From Armillaria gallica (Eukaryota > Basidiomycota > Agaricomycetes > Agaricales > Physalacriaceae), in assembly GCA_037576215.1 (NCBI GenBank), contig JBANDB010000018.1, positions 1,302,001 through 1,366,000 on the forward strand: a stretch of DNA of 64,000 nt. The letters are read 5' to 3'. This document shows positions 10,741-22,351 of this stretch, one piece after another. The notes beneath the pieces are model-generated. The model saw nothing but the letters and a program-made list of their open reading frames with translations. It was not told the origin of the DNA and made no database searches. Made by a program: the position numbers and the translations under genes. The stretch's first letter is position 1; every line of letters begins with the position of its first letter.

Positions 10741-13430
10741 ACAACTTTCCTTGATTATTGAAGTCTGCAGAGTGCTTCTATCGTACTTGAAACGCCCGAA
10801 TTCAATACATTGGTGATAAGTGTAGAGTTAGTGATTGGTTTAGTGTTGTTGGTGTTCATTGCCAGCCTCTAGTCCATTTGCCACTCGCCATTGCCGAGCA
10901 CATCAACGGAGGCAAAACTGAACTGGGCGATGAAAACGATGGCGATGTAGAAGGTGAAGGTGATGAAACAATCCTATGTGGTGAAAGTGAAGCGATGTTG
11001 TGGCATTAAAAGACAAAAGCAAGTTATTGACGCAAGATTTCGTGTATTGGTGCAACCAACAATGTTTAAAGAGTAAAGCAAGCTGTGGGGAATAACTTGG
11101 AGTAACCGTAGCTGACTGGTAATGCCGTAGCCTCATCAACTGGGTAAGAACTAGCTCTAAAAATGCGGTTTCTACCTAGTTTTTATACTACAAGTACGAT
11201 TTTATAAATAGAATATTCTTCGGAGCCTTAGTAAGGCTGTAAGTCCTTGGCTTTTGTAATAGCCGTAGTAAACATATGGTATCTGTGGTTCTAAAGTAAC
11301 AGCAAGTCCTCAACGTTGCCGTGTATGGATGCGAACCGTGTGGTTTTATTGAGCGATGAGCGGATCATGAGGTGCTGTTTAGCTGCGGATTATTGAGCTG
11401 CAGTTGCCGTGCTGAGGTGTATGCGTGGGGCAATGATAATTCGAAGTCTTGGCACTGTAACAGCCTTAGTAAACGTGGTCTATAGTTGCCGTAGCTGTAA
11501 TTATTGTAGCTGGGAGGGTACTCGCGTCAATCACATCATTTCATTAAATGATTGATGGGCACATCAACTAGTGCTTCTGAGTGATATAGCAACCCCATTT
11601 TAGGATGATTGTCGATCAAAGGTGCCTTGCCGTGATGGGATATGGTAATTGTGATGTGAGGCGAGCTGGGAAGGATAACGGAGTGCATGAGGAGTGGATG
11701 TCATGGTTTTAGGACTGGATCTGAATGTTTGTGGCTTATACTGTGAAAATCCGTGGTATTATCGAGAGTTGGCAGGGTTATGGAGTGTGTGAGGGTTATA
11801 ATGGCATCGTTTCGAAGGTATTGGGTGATGGATGGCTAAATCCGCGAATTCTGAGCATTCAGAGCCTGGAGGCTCATCAGCAGGAAGGTGCCGAAATCTC
11901 GTTGACGGTGATGATGGGGTCAGAGGGCATAACGGACCTCAGCATTGGATTCCCCGATGTCGAAAACGGGGGTGGTGAGGTCGTCGCCGCAGTAGCTAAG
12001 CCGTAGGGGAGGATATCGGAGAGGGAGCCTGGAGATGGCGACAGGATGGCGACACACGATGAATGGGGGTTGGGGGTCCTGGCGTACATCAGATTCATGT
12101 TCCCCCACCCAAATAGAGGGGGATACACCAATCTCAGGTCGCTGGGGGGCTCCATGGTGTGGGGGATGCCAATGTTGATGTTCGGCAGGGCGGGCAACAG
12201 TGGGCGGGGAAATGGTCATACAGGCATGATTCCAGACACATTTGTTGAGCCCTTAGCTCCTCTATCGACGACCAAAAGAGTGTGACAGTCGCCGCAGTCG
12301 TGCGTCGTCGGTGTCCCGACCTTCCTCCCACTGTCCTCCTCAACATCTCTGGCCATCCAACATTATCCCTCCACACCCTTCTTCCCCAGCATTCCTTTCC
12401 CGGATAGTCGCTTGGTTCCGCATCAGAGTAGAACCGCCCCCAGCCCTGTCGTCGTCGTTGCCATTGTCTTGTTGGATATCCTCGTTGTGGCCCGTTTCGC
12501 CTTTGGTAGTCCCTCCCGCGCCGAGATGGCATCCGATAGCAAATTCACAGACATGCAACATACTCGTGTGGTGTGCGGAAATTGTCTTCAGCAGCGATTG
12601 GCACCGATCTCAATGCGGGAAGTGCTGAGTATGTCAGGGTGGGATGGGGGTCTGTTTTCGTGGGCATGGTGGTGGTCGGCATGGATCATCATCATTCTGG
12701 GACCTACTGGTGTCGTCGTCATTATCATGGATGCAGGAATTGCAGCGCTGCCTTGACCGAGGGCTTACTCGGGTGGTGGGGACAGGATAGACACAAACTG
12801 AGGCTCTTGGGGCCACCAGATGTGTAAAACAGACCTAAAAAGAAGAGTAAGTAGTAGAATAATAGAATACACACCTTTGAATGTCCACGAAACAGATATT
12901 GAGGCCTTGAAGAGTGGACCATGCACCATTGAAGGTGGTAAAAGGCAAGAAAGAGTAGCATAGCCACTCGATTAGTTCCTCCATTCATCAGACCGTGGCA
13001 AGCGATGCGCTCTATTCTCCCACTCTGAAGCCTGAGAATTTAGTGAGATATACTAGTTGATACATTCCCCATGCATAAACATGAACGAAAAGACTGTCTT
13101 CTAGTTTATTTAGCATAATTAATATTCTGAAGGAAAATCGTTACCATAAAAGGAGCATGTTTGTCGCTGTTGAATTCTAAGGTAAAACTTAAAAGTAAGG
13201 GTCCTGGATCGAAATGCAGCACATAAGGACGAATCCTCATAAACTCGGACTTGTAACAGACTGTGTGCAAAAACATCAAGATATTTATCATACAGGTACT
13301 TTTGTGCAAAAAATGGGCCAAAAAGCGTCAGAATAAGCCTAAATTATGGAGAATGACATCATACAGGTCACGTGGAGGTAGGTAGGTCCAGCGCTGATGC
13401 ATGAAAATATTTAATCGACCCTATGTCTTT
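10741..13430. other. Gene-free remainder of the block 1 insertion
   Basis: No domain was recognised on either strand. The part at 11880-12760 is strongly G-rich/C-rich skewed and gives several overlapping ORFs on both strands, as expected of low-complexity sequence rather than genes. Short repeats of the form GCCGTAGTAAAC and CAGCCTTAGTAAAC occur at 11220-11490. Around 13040-13430 the DNA is AT-rich and includes another GGTAGGTAGG run (about 13377). Confidence 0.4.
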
Positions 13431-13599
13431 TTTTTTCATATCCGGACCCCCTTGGACCGATCTTCCACCCGCAGATAGACTGATCCGAGGGTGTTGATCA
13501 AAGTATGGGTATTTATATAAAGGGTGTGGGGCCAGCAGTCTTCATCACTGCTGCCAAGATCAAGGCAATGATAGATCACTCCATCGCAACACACCATCA

Positions 13600-14130
13600 G
13601 AACGTTGGCAGGAGCGATCCTTCTTGCCACTGCCAAAATCAGGGCAAATAGAAGGGACTCCGTCGCAGCCCCTTTCAAGATAATGCAGTCGCAGGAGAAA
13701 TCCTCGTCGCAGTACATGTATATTATGTCAAAGCGAGTGGAAGAGGACGAATTCATCTGTTATTCCCAGAATTTGGCCACGATGAGTGAGATCTGGTTTC
13801 GGTCATGCGATACGTCAGTTGTGGAGAAGTTTGGCGCCCTTGGCAGAGTCAAGAAGGTGGTGAGAGGTGAACGTGCATGATAGGATCACAGGGCTCCTCT
13901 TGTGTTTTGCTGCACGGATCTCTTGGTGGTGGAAGTGGTCGTGGTTAGGTCACCGCCAACTAGTTCAATCTATAATGTAAACAGTGGTCGCTCAGTGGTT
14001 TTTCATGACACATGATCGATGATCGTGTGGCGCATTTCCTGCTTCAACTTCTCTGCCGCTTTTTAGCTCTCCTGCAATCCAGTCTCATAAAGTATCACAC
14101 ACACTGTCGAGCTTAATTCCCTTTAATTTT
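13600..14130 (+). other. Unidentified segment paired with 37.99-38.45 kb in block 2
   Basis: The match to block 2 is clearest from about 13855 to 13915 (GAAGGTGG..., then GGGCTCCTC, then TTTGCTGC), with a weaker earlier match around TTGCCACTGCCAAAA. A plus-strand frame of 91 codons at 13605-13880 shares a short LP(L)PK-like stretch with the block 2 copy but is not clearly coding. It marks the point where homology with block 2 resumes after the insertion. Confidence 0.4.
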
Positions 14131-14501
14131 TGTCTTTCGTCTAGGCCAGCCCAAGTCCACAATCCGAGGCGAAGTTTGAAAGCCTGTGAGTCGCTGACCC
14201 ATCTATGCACGATTCCATCTAGCTCCACACTGGTGATTGTGAAAGCACAGTGCATCTAAGCTTCGAATCAGACTATCTCATTAGCGCTCGCTTCCCATGC
14301 TTTTCCCTATGCCTTCTCCATCTTGATGCTGCATCATCGATCTTATAGTCAGTGTTATGAGATGCGCGGGATCTATAAACAACTTACAAGCTGGCTGCAT
14401 ACAATCCAAGCTGTGCAGTATTGATCAACAATGTACAGAGAGCGCTTGTTCCTCTTGGTGACCATGGTGATGGTGATCGTTTCACCATGCTCTTAATACA
14501 C

Positions 14502-14508
14502 TATAAAG
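14502..14508 (+). promoter_or_regulatory. TATA box of DUF6533 type B (block 1)
   Basis: TATAAAG lies 50 bp before the ATG at 14552. The about 400 bp of sequence upstream (from about 14130) are conserved in front of the genes at 24863 and 39673, where the matching TATA elements sit at 24816 and 39623. Confidence 0.55.
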
Positions 14509-14551
14509 AGTGCACCTGCTGACCTGCAGTGAAGGCTCTATCAGCGACAAG

Positions 14552-15520
14552 ATGGTACTGTATATAGATATTTATTATGCTGCACTATGCAGGTACTATC
14601 CTTTCTTCTTCGGATTTATCTGACCAAAATGCAGATACGACATGGTCATTGATCTTCTGGGACTATCTCATAACCCTCGACAATGAAGTTCATCCTTATA
14701 CTTCTTCTCGCATTGGGCTCTCTACTAATTGACTCAAAGATCACTTTGTTCTGGGTTCGTCTTCATTCTGGCATGGACCTATTTCTGTATGGCACCTGAA
14801 AATTGGATGGACAGTTCTCAAGAATGTCATGGGTCAAATTCTTATTCTTTGCGGTAAGTCGCTTTCAGCGGTAGACATGAGCGGTTGACATAACAGTTTT
14901 AGAATCGGTATATGGGTCTCGTTCTGTGGATATGGGATATCGTCTGTGCGTGCTGTCCGGCATTATTATCTTATAGCTACTAGATGTGCTCTAGGGGAAC
15001 GTCTCGACAATGCAGTAAGTCCTGTTTGCGACATCGAAATTCTACTTGCCCCTCATCGGCCAGGATAAACAGTTCTTATATCAACTGTACGTTGCTCCGA
15101 TCCGACTTCCCTGGCTCCTTGGCTGAACCTTGGGTGTAGTTGCGAAAGATGTAGGTAACTGGACTTCGTCATGTAGGTCATGTTACTTCATTTATGCAGA
15201 TACAATGGTTGGAGCTTACGATGCCTGTGTTGTGGGTACTGAATCGAGCTCAGTTCTATACAGTGGTAGGTGTCATCTGCTTTCATATATCACATTGATA
15301 ACAATTACCCAGCTTTACATGTATCTTCAGTGACAATTCAACTCCTTGTCATTGAAAGCATCCTTATTCTCAGAATCTGGGCCATAATGGGCAAGAAGCT
15401 GTGGATCATGTGGACATTCTTTGGCTTGCTTGTCTGCAGCATGGAGGAGGAGGGGTTTTTATTCTGATCAATGTCCCTTAGAAGGAAACGGACCAGAGTC
15501 CATACTACATGTGGGTTTAC
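14552..15520 (+). pseudogene. DUF6533-type membrane protein, type B, N-terminal exons (block 1)
   Basis: Exon 1 starts with ATG at 14552. The first junction would use a GC donor (CTAT|GCAGGT) joining ag|AT before TTWSLIFWDYLITLDNE. The next exons encode I(T)LFW, a WIKFLFF exon and an NRYMGL exon, as in the block 2 gene at 39673. An exon near 15335-15480 encodes the IQLLVIESI...IWAIMGKK helix region but then carries a stop. After about 15520 the homology ends and retrotransposon sequence follows. C-terminal exons of the same type reappear at 22352-22938, so the simplest reading is a gene split by the LINE. Family function is unknown. Confidence 0.6.
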
Positions 15521-15667
15521 TACACTATGCTATGGTACCGAACATACATCTAGCCTCACTGATACGGACATGTCCCCGCAGGGTACAGCGTCACAGCCCT
15601 AGCATAGACAATGTGAATGTATAAAATAAGAATCAGTTTTTAAGAATACTAGGGACACAAGTCCCTG

Positions 15668-18600
15668 CTAAGTCACTCCTGGGTGAATGTACAACGGCAT
15701 CTTCCCTACTTCCTGACATGCTTCATAAACATACCTGGCCAGACGAGGGTGCAAGTCCGTGTACGTTAGGAGTCTATGGAACAGCTCCAGCGGTGTCGAT
15801 GAGGTGTGTTGCAAGGCAGGGAAAGTCTTCCAAACATCTGCCAGAAAAGATTTGCGTAGATCCTCTAAATTGGAGTGTGGGCAGGTGAAGAGGACATGCA
15901 TCTCATCCTCCACATCGTTGTGGCACATCTGGCACAGCCGAAAAGCTCTGGGCACATGTACACTCGAGTTTCATACCGACATCCACCTTCCGCGCTCAAC
16001 TCCAAGTCCATGGCTCGCTGTAAGGATCCTTGTCAGCGCCACATGGTGATCTCGGATGCAAACGAGGAGGTAGGACCTGAACAGTGAAGGGTCTGTGGAT
16101 AATCTACCTCCCCTCAAGCGCTCGACTCTACCCTGCATGAGTTGCAAACATGAAGAAGATTCTATCTGACCATGTGCCCACTCTGTGCACTTCTGTGGGA
16201 TGGCCTTGATAAGCCCATCAACATCCTCAGGATTCAGCAATGACTCCAGCGACAACTCATTATCAGTAAAGCCCAGCCTGCGCAGCACGACTACGATGTC
16301 CCCTAACCAGCAAGGTTTGCCTTGAATCCAGAGGTCCACATTAGACTCAAGACACCAGGTTGGCATGCGGTGTTCTTGTAGGCCTAGTACACATGCTAGG
16401 TAGCGGAGCGAGAACAGGATCCAACGATAAGGTAGGGGGAGGATTCCTGTTTCTGTGAACACAGCTGCTCAGATGGATCGCTTCTGGATAGAGAGTAGGC
16501 GTCTCAAGTAGGCAACCTGTACATCCTCAAGGATTTGGCTACGTGATGTTGACACGTCCACTGCAACCTCAGCACCGAATGACAGGATGGGGTTGATATG
16601 ACTCTTGTAGATTGAAACACCCTCTCGAGGCGGCAGGTCACCGAAATAATTTACTAGGGTGAATGTTACATTGGCAGTGCGACGTGCAGCTTTCTCCTTT
16701 TCCGCATAGTGCTAGGAGAAAATGTCTGCACGGGAGGATGTGAACGTGACACCGAGATACTTGTGCTCATTCGTCCATTCAATGGGCTGACCCAGGATTG
16801 TGAAGATGGGCAGCCTATCTGGGAGCTTACCAAAAGCCATAGCCTGTCGTCGTGCTATTAGTTGACTGATGCCTTGAGCAGACCATAGTAAAGGATAGCA
16901 GACCTTAGTCTTTGTGATATTCACAAGGAGCCCTTTGCAGCTTGCCCATGGGCCATAAACATCCAGGTGTGACTGAAGTCCCATTTGTCCACAGGAGAAC
17001 ATTGCGCCATTGTCGGCTTGTTCAATATTCATGACATGATGACCACCAATACAGATATCTTCTGGATGGGGTACAAAGGAGAGGTCGGAAGCAAAGAAAT
17101 TCCAGAAACCTGGTGAACCCGAGTCACCTGCCAAAATGCCCACTGTTGATTGGAATGAGGGAGAAGAGCTGTGACCCATGTGTACAATGTAGCTCATGCC
17201 ACTGTACAGCATGCGGATCCAGTCAAAGAGTGGTCCTGCCACACCTCTCTTGTACATCATCGACCACAATGAAGCATGGTCAGTTGATGGGAATGCATTG
17301 GTAAGATCCGGGAAAACAACATACAAGGTACGTCCCTCCGCTAAGGCGACATCGATTGCTGTTTGCAGTATAAATGGATTGTTCATACCATGATATCCCT
17401 TACGGAACCCGTTCTGAGTTTCAGGAAGAATATTGTTGTCCTCCATCCACCGATGCATCCTTCTATCAATGAAGAGGGTGAACATTTTGAGGAGGCAAGA
17501 CTCCAGACCGATAAGACGGTAACTCGCTGGGTCATCACCCTCCTTGCCTGGCTTTAGGATACCAATAAGAACAGTGACAAGCCACAGGCGGGGTGCACCA
17601 TGTAGTTCCAAGAATTTGTTGAAGAAGGCCAGGAGACGCTCATTATCCAAGGCGAGGAACAGCTGGTAGGTTGTACAATCAAAGCCCATTGCACTAGGAC
17701 CGTGGACACTCATAGCCTCTTTAATATCCACCAGTTCTTCCATCGACATCGGGACAGAGAAATAGCCCTCGGAGGTAGAATCCTGAGTAACTGGTAGTAT
17801 TGCTTCTGCTTCCAAGGCAGCACGCAGGAGGCTATCAACGTCGAAGTCAGCAGGGATACTGTCAGGCACGTTCACCCGAGCCATGAATTCTGTTGTCAGT
17901 TGATCAAGGGATACTGCTGGGGCGACCGGTTTGACATCCGTGATCTCCCTAACCATCGTCCAAAAACCATTCTCTGACTTTTCCGCTGCGTTGACAAACT
18001 TTGTAAGCAGGTGCCACTTCTCCTGGCGCACAACATCATGGCCACCATGCACGCTCCGAGGCAGAAAGGCATCTGGGACATCGATCTCCTCCTCATTCTG
18101 TTTTGGGACAGGGCGCTCTGGTAGTGATGTGAACACCTTAACTGTTGGGGTGGATAGCATAGCAGCGCTCAGTGAGGGAGGGAAAGAGAGGACCTTTGAA
18201 ATTGGAGGGAGAGTAAATGGCACTAGCTTAGTTGCCCCTTGCTTTGCAAGGAGATCTGCTGCTTCGTTGCTGGGATCACTAGCATGTCCTTTGACCCAGA
18301 AGAATTCCACCGAGGCCTCCCTTTTTGTCAACAGATCTACCGCATAACAAATAACATCCCCATTTGCACACCTCCAATCCAGGGCTTTCTGTTGCGTGAC
18401 CCAGTGACAGTAGGTGTGAATGACATTCTCACTATCAGTATACACCCTTATCGGGATATCTGGTGGAGTCTGCACGAGCATAAGTATGAAGGCTACATGC
18501 TCTGCCCAGTTGTTGGGCTGTGGTCCTGGGACACGCTCTGCACGGTTCCATTGCGATCCATCCCCTCAAAATACACCTGCGCCAGCCCGAGCGGTAGGTT

Positions 18601-19729
18601 TCCCATTATCTACACATGAGCCATCAATCCATACACGGCGAACATTTGCCGATTTGGTCGCACACCCATAGATCTCTGACCTCGCATCCTCCGCACTCCC
18701 ATTGGATCTCAACAACTTTTCATAGAGAACATCCAGGAGAGGGTGTGGTGACTGTAGTCCTGCTGGTACTGGGGGGAATCAGGGAACACCCGGCGCACAG
18801 GTGGGAAGACGGCATTGTTCATGATACTTTTTGGGCGGTTTGCGTACCACTTGAGCTGTAGCAGTCGAACGTATTTTGATTGACAGAAAAGCATGATCAG
18901 ATCATGTGGGCCAGTCTACCACTTTGAACTCAAGAAGATATGGTAACAAGGAGACGCTCGCGCATGCGTAATCAACGACTGAGCAGCCGTTGTATTGGAA
19001 GTCCGTCCACACCCCAGGTGTATCACGGTCATACGATGTTCCATTCAGGATCAACAGGTTATGATCCTTGCACAGGTCAATGAACCACTTTCCTCTTACA
19101 TCAGTGATGGAGTCCAGCGATGTCCTAGGGATTTCATCTATTGAAGTGAGATCGCCTGTGCGACAGTTCTCATCCCCCAACACAAGGATTGGCTTGTTCA
19201 GGAGAGAGCGCACAGCTATAACACCCTCCAAGAAGTCGTGTGGATGAACATCTAAACAGTCAAGCCATCTTGACGCTCAAGGAGGAAGGTAGGAGAGAAT
19301 GATGGTCAAATCTTCAAAGTCAAGAACCATACATTCGGAACAGGAGAGTTCTTGGCACATGGTCATGGGAACATCTTTGCGGTATATCACACCCACACCA
19401 CCGCATGCACTTTCCATCATCAAAGACTCGGGTCTGGGGAGGGAAACAATGGCATAACCATCGGGGATAGGGAGGGTATGGTGCTCCTCATGGCCAAGCC
19501 AAGTCTCCTGCAGTAGGATTATATCATAGTCACAAAGCAACTCAATGTCAGGGCCATGCAGCATCAGGGATAACTCTCCATGTATATTCCAGGCCATAAT
19601 GGCCAAAGTACAATTACTAACAGAAACCTCATTTTGAATTGCCAAGTGACAACAGGGTGCCTGTGGGCTTTTGGGAGATGAGATAGGGAGAGGAACTGTT
19701 GGGAGAGTAACCAGGGGTGTAGCCCACAC
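15668..19729 (-). pseudogene. LINE ORF2: endonuclease - RNase H - reverse transcriptase - zinc knuckle (seven nonsense codons)
   Basis: A single frame of 1353 codons runs from 19729 to the stop at 15668 without any frameshift. It is interrupted by TGA at 19277, 18902, 18779, 18566, 16469 and 15971 and by TAG at 16712 (lower coordinate of each). The endonuclease begins near MAWNIHG (about 19598), followed by ILLQETW. RNase H follows at about 18660-18230 with IDGS, NWAEH, YTDSEN and NEAADLLA, so its catalytic acids are kept. RT occupies about 17650-16860 with [14 protein letters not shown] and PDLTNAFPS. Its catalytic box reads QADN, not the usual (Y/F/Q)ADD. The knuckle CQMCHND...H...C lies near 15925-15870. 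Both the stops and the box change point to an inactive copy. Confidence 0.85.
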
Positions 19730-21417
19730 TAGTTTCCCTGGACGGGATTCGAGAGGATGTCGCGGACATTGTTCAGCACGTTATTGACAGGAGAAAATTG
19801 CTGAGGGGACGGCATGAAGAGAGCAAAGCCTGCGGAAGCCCCCAATTGAGTCACAGCATCACGATGATGGAGCAACTGTACAAACGCCATCGCGGCACTC
19901 TGGGACCTAAAGCGCACCAATGCTGAACCACGGACAGTCATATAGGAGACTTCTGCAATAGCTTCCATACCGACTCCGGGGATGGCACCCGCTACACGGC
20001 GAGATGCTTCAACCACATCCTGGTCCAAGCGAGACACTGTGAAGATTACAGACTGGCTGGGCACATCGGACAGAGGAGGGCACTGAACAGGAGCCATGGA
20101 CAAAGAATCTTGGATGACGATGGGTGCTACGCGTGACCCCGTGCTACAGTTATTCTGACGCCCATTATTCCCACGGGAGCGCTTTGCGGGGGAAGTGACA
20201 TTCGTAGGCGGCTGTTGACGTATGAGGGAGGGGTTGCCTGGCCTCGTTACTGGTATGGTGCTCATAGACAGAGTCGTCGATGTTGAGATATGCCGTTGAA
20301 GGTCCTCAAAGTTGGTCCATAAATCCTGTAAGCCGCCTCTGACCCCGACAACCTCCTGACGAACATCCGCGATGGCTTGAGAGTGACTTTGGATGGCTGT
20401 AGAATGCGACTGAAGTGCTGATGTCGTAATCTGGAGCGTCTTCAAGGAGCGGTTGACTGCGTCGGTGAGAGGAGGAAGCGCATGAGCAGCAATTGCCGCA
20501 GTTGCAGCAGCCTGCTTGGCTGTATCATCAGTGAGCTTCGCCACAGCAGCAGTATCCGAGAGCCCCCGAAGGGTCATATCATACTGTTCAGCATGCTCCC
20601 CGGTGTGATGTTTGAGTTCATCTTTGACCTCGACGAGTGCACCCACAATAGTAGACTCATTGTTGACAGTCCAGTCTCTAAAAGCGCCAGCACTCTCCCC
20701 CTTCACATGGATACCCAAACCAAGAGCAGCATAGTTGCTAGCGTCAGAGCCTCTCACATCCCTTTCCTTGCCCTTCTCACGAACTTCCTTCTCCTTGGCT
20801 CTAGCCGCGAGACGAGCTGACCAGACTGCGGAACCTTGACCTCTTGAAAGACCGCGAGACGACGAGGAGGGCAGTGCCACGGCAGGAGTGGTCACCACAG
20901 ATTCTGACTCTGCAGGGACCGGCGGTGTCGCAGGATTCATCACAGGTATTCCTGGGTTATCCAGAACTCCTATGGGAGGAGTATCCACGAGGTCCAACAC
21001 CGTGGTGACGACAGCAGAGGGAGCAGCCATGAGGGTGGGTGATAATCTAAGATATAAGCCTGTTGTAAGTTTACGGTGGGCAGCACTATGGAGGAGTACT
21101 AACAGGGCAGCGGAAACAGCCTCAACCACAGCGTCATCAGAACTTGGGAGCGGCTGAACCACTAGTGAGGCCGGGTCAACATCGGGGACTTTCTCCAACA
21201 CAGGTAGATCCCAATCCAGACTCGATGGAGTTGCTAATAGACCAAAAGGGAGGGTATCAGAAGTAGACTCTCCACTGGTGCCTATACACTCACCCATTAC
21301 GGTGCCTACAGAGGCGGAGGGGACAGATAGGTAGAGAAAGCAATTTGGGGGAGATTCAGGATCTTTCCCAATCCAACCGCGTATTAAATATCTCCAAGAT
21401 CCAACTCCCCACATCAA
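19729..21417 (-). CDS. LINE ORF1 protein (coiled coil, RRM-like C-terminus)
   Basis: This is an intact frame of 562 codons upstream of ORF2. The middle (about residues 270-400) has a long predicted coiled coil with heptad-like alanine and leucine spacing around the repeated SHS(T/Q)AI motif. A basic KRSRG stretch follows near residue 420. The last 110 residues look RRM-like (SVIFTVSRLD... and a later ALVRFRS motif), as in ORF1 nucleic-acid chaperones of Tad-type LINEs. No gag knuckle was seen. The precise start is uncertain: several ATGs lie within the first 200 codons. Unlike ORF2 it has no nonsense codon. Confidence 0.6.
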   Translation of the reverse strand: MMWGVGSWRYLIRGWIGKDPESPPNCFLYLSVPSASVGTVMGECIGTSGESTSDTLPFGLLATPSSLDWDLPVLEKVPDVDPASLVVQPLPSSDDAVVEAVSAALLVLLHSAAHRKLTTGLYLRLSPTLMAAPSAVVTTVLDLVDTPPIGVLDNPGIPVMNPATPPVPAESESVVTTPAVALPSSSSRGLSRGQGSAVWSARLAARAKEKEVREKGKERDVRGSDASNYAALGLGIHVKGESAGAFRDWTVNNESTIVGALVEVKDELKHHTGEHAEQYDMTLRGLSDTAAVAKLTDDTAKQAAATAAIAAHALPPLTDAVNRSLKTLQITTSALQSHSTAIQSHSQAIADVRQEVVGVRGGLQDLWTNFEDLQRHISTSTTLSMSTIPVTRPGNPSLIRQQPPTNVTSPAKRSRGNNGRQNNCSTGSRVAPIVIQDSLSMAPVQCPPLSDVPSQSVIFTVSRLDQDVVEASRRVAGAIPGVGMEAIAEVSYMTVRGSALVRFRSQSAAMAFVQLLHHRDAVTQLGASAGFALFMPSPQQFSPVNNVLNNVRDILSNPVQGN

Positions 21418-21450
21418 AAATTTTCTTGTAATTTCACTGCAGCCAAGGAC

Positions 21451-22345
21451 AATGAGACTGACATCCGACGCTATCCATCATTGCTCTCGTGCGGGTAACT
21501 GTGCCAGCGACAGAGGCCAACCTTGACTAGTCCAGACTCTATCAACCGTTTGTAGGTGTCCATGATATCTTAGGGAGGCGCCAGGCATCAGGGATCGCTG
21601 TCGCGAAGTGTAGTCTTCATAGGTCACGAAGGTGAGGCGCGTCGGCGTACATTGTGCAACGATGTGGTTCATGAGACACGTGTATCAAAGAGACGCGTGA
21701 CGGGTACAGCTGCCGATCGTACGGTCCAAGGTACATGCGGTCGTGCCGGCAGACGGCATGGCAATCACCGGTCACACCTGTACCGGTCACAAACTCTAAA
21801 AAGAGAGCAGACACAAAGGACAAGGGAACAAAACAAGTCTTCGGCGGAGAATACGTGTTAGGTAGGCATGATAAAGGCCTGTACAATACTACTAAGTTTC
21901 CTTTAATACTGTGAGTCTGCACCCAGCCTGAGCCAGCACCCGAAACCCAACGTTGGTGTCAACGCGGCGTTCACCCAAGATCCCAAGAGATCAACAATGA
22001 GGGGATGGGAACGGCATCGCAGTATAACGCTCGTCTACCAAAAGTAGGGGCATCAGATGCCGGCGACGCACTCTTCCAACCTCCCAGCCCGCAATCCAGG
22101 CAAGGAAGCGGTGGACAGCCACCTAAGTTTCGACCCACGGGCTCCACCCGGGCAATCTACGAGCCATTCATCAAATTCAGCACTCTCGGGACTATATGCA
22201 AGCTATTCCAGCATGCAGAGAGGCTTTTCCAATATGAAGAGGCGAGAATTTAGGCCCAGGGAGCAAACCGCAGAAATCGATGATGGTGGGTCATACTTAC
22301 ACTGCTTATCGACTACATCGATCGTGCTTAATGTTCATTTTTTCA
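21451..22345. other. Mixed mobile-element-like sequence upstream of the LINE
   Basis: This stretch separates the LINE ORF1 from the returning DUF6533 exons. It may include the LINE 5' untranslated region. A plus-strand frame of 82 codons at 22005-22253 is Gln/Pro/Ser rich and not recognisable. No confident LTR or promoter could be placed. Confidence 0.3.
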
Positions 22346-22351
22346 ACGTTT

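Larger units (their letters stand above)
15620..21450 (-). mobile_element. Two-ORF non-LTR retrotransposon with RNase H upstream of RT
   Basis: A nearly full-length LINE on the minus strand has ORF1 (21417-19729) and ORF2 (19729-15668), which meet at a TAGTG overlap. Domain order in ORF2 is AP-like endonuclease, RNase H, reverse transcriptase, Cys/His knuckle. No poly(A) or clear target-site duplication was found at the left end (near 15.6 kb), so the exact borders are approximate. It lies between the two halves of a DUF6533 type B gene. It belongs to a different lineage from the LINE at 1-2392, which has RNase H at the C-terminal side. Confidence 0.85.

Noticed and set aside
12134..12532. 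Arg-rich 132-codon minus-strand ORF and several overlapping ORFs at 12.0-12.8 kb
   Set aside because: Strong G/C skew makes long random frames on both strands; none has a family motif or intron support.
20482..21157. Plus-strand ORFs opposite LINE ORF1
   Set aside because: Antisense shadows of the intact ORF1 frame.
21640..21990. Possible LTR end followed by a primer-binding-like TTGGTGTCAACG
   Set aside because: No second LTR, no gag or pol match, and no confident tRNA complement could be shown.
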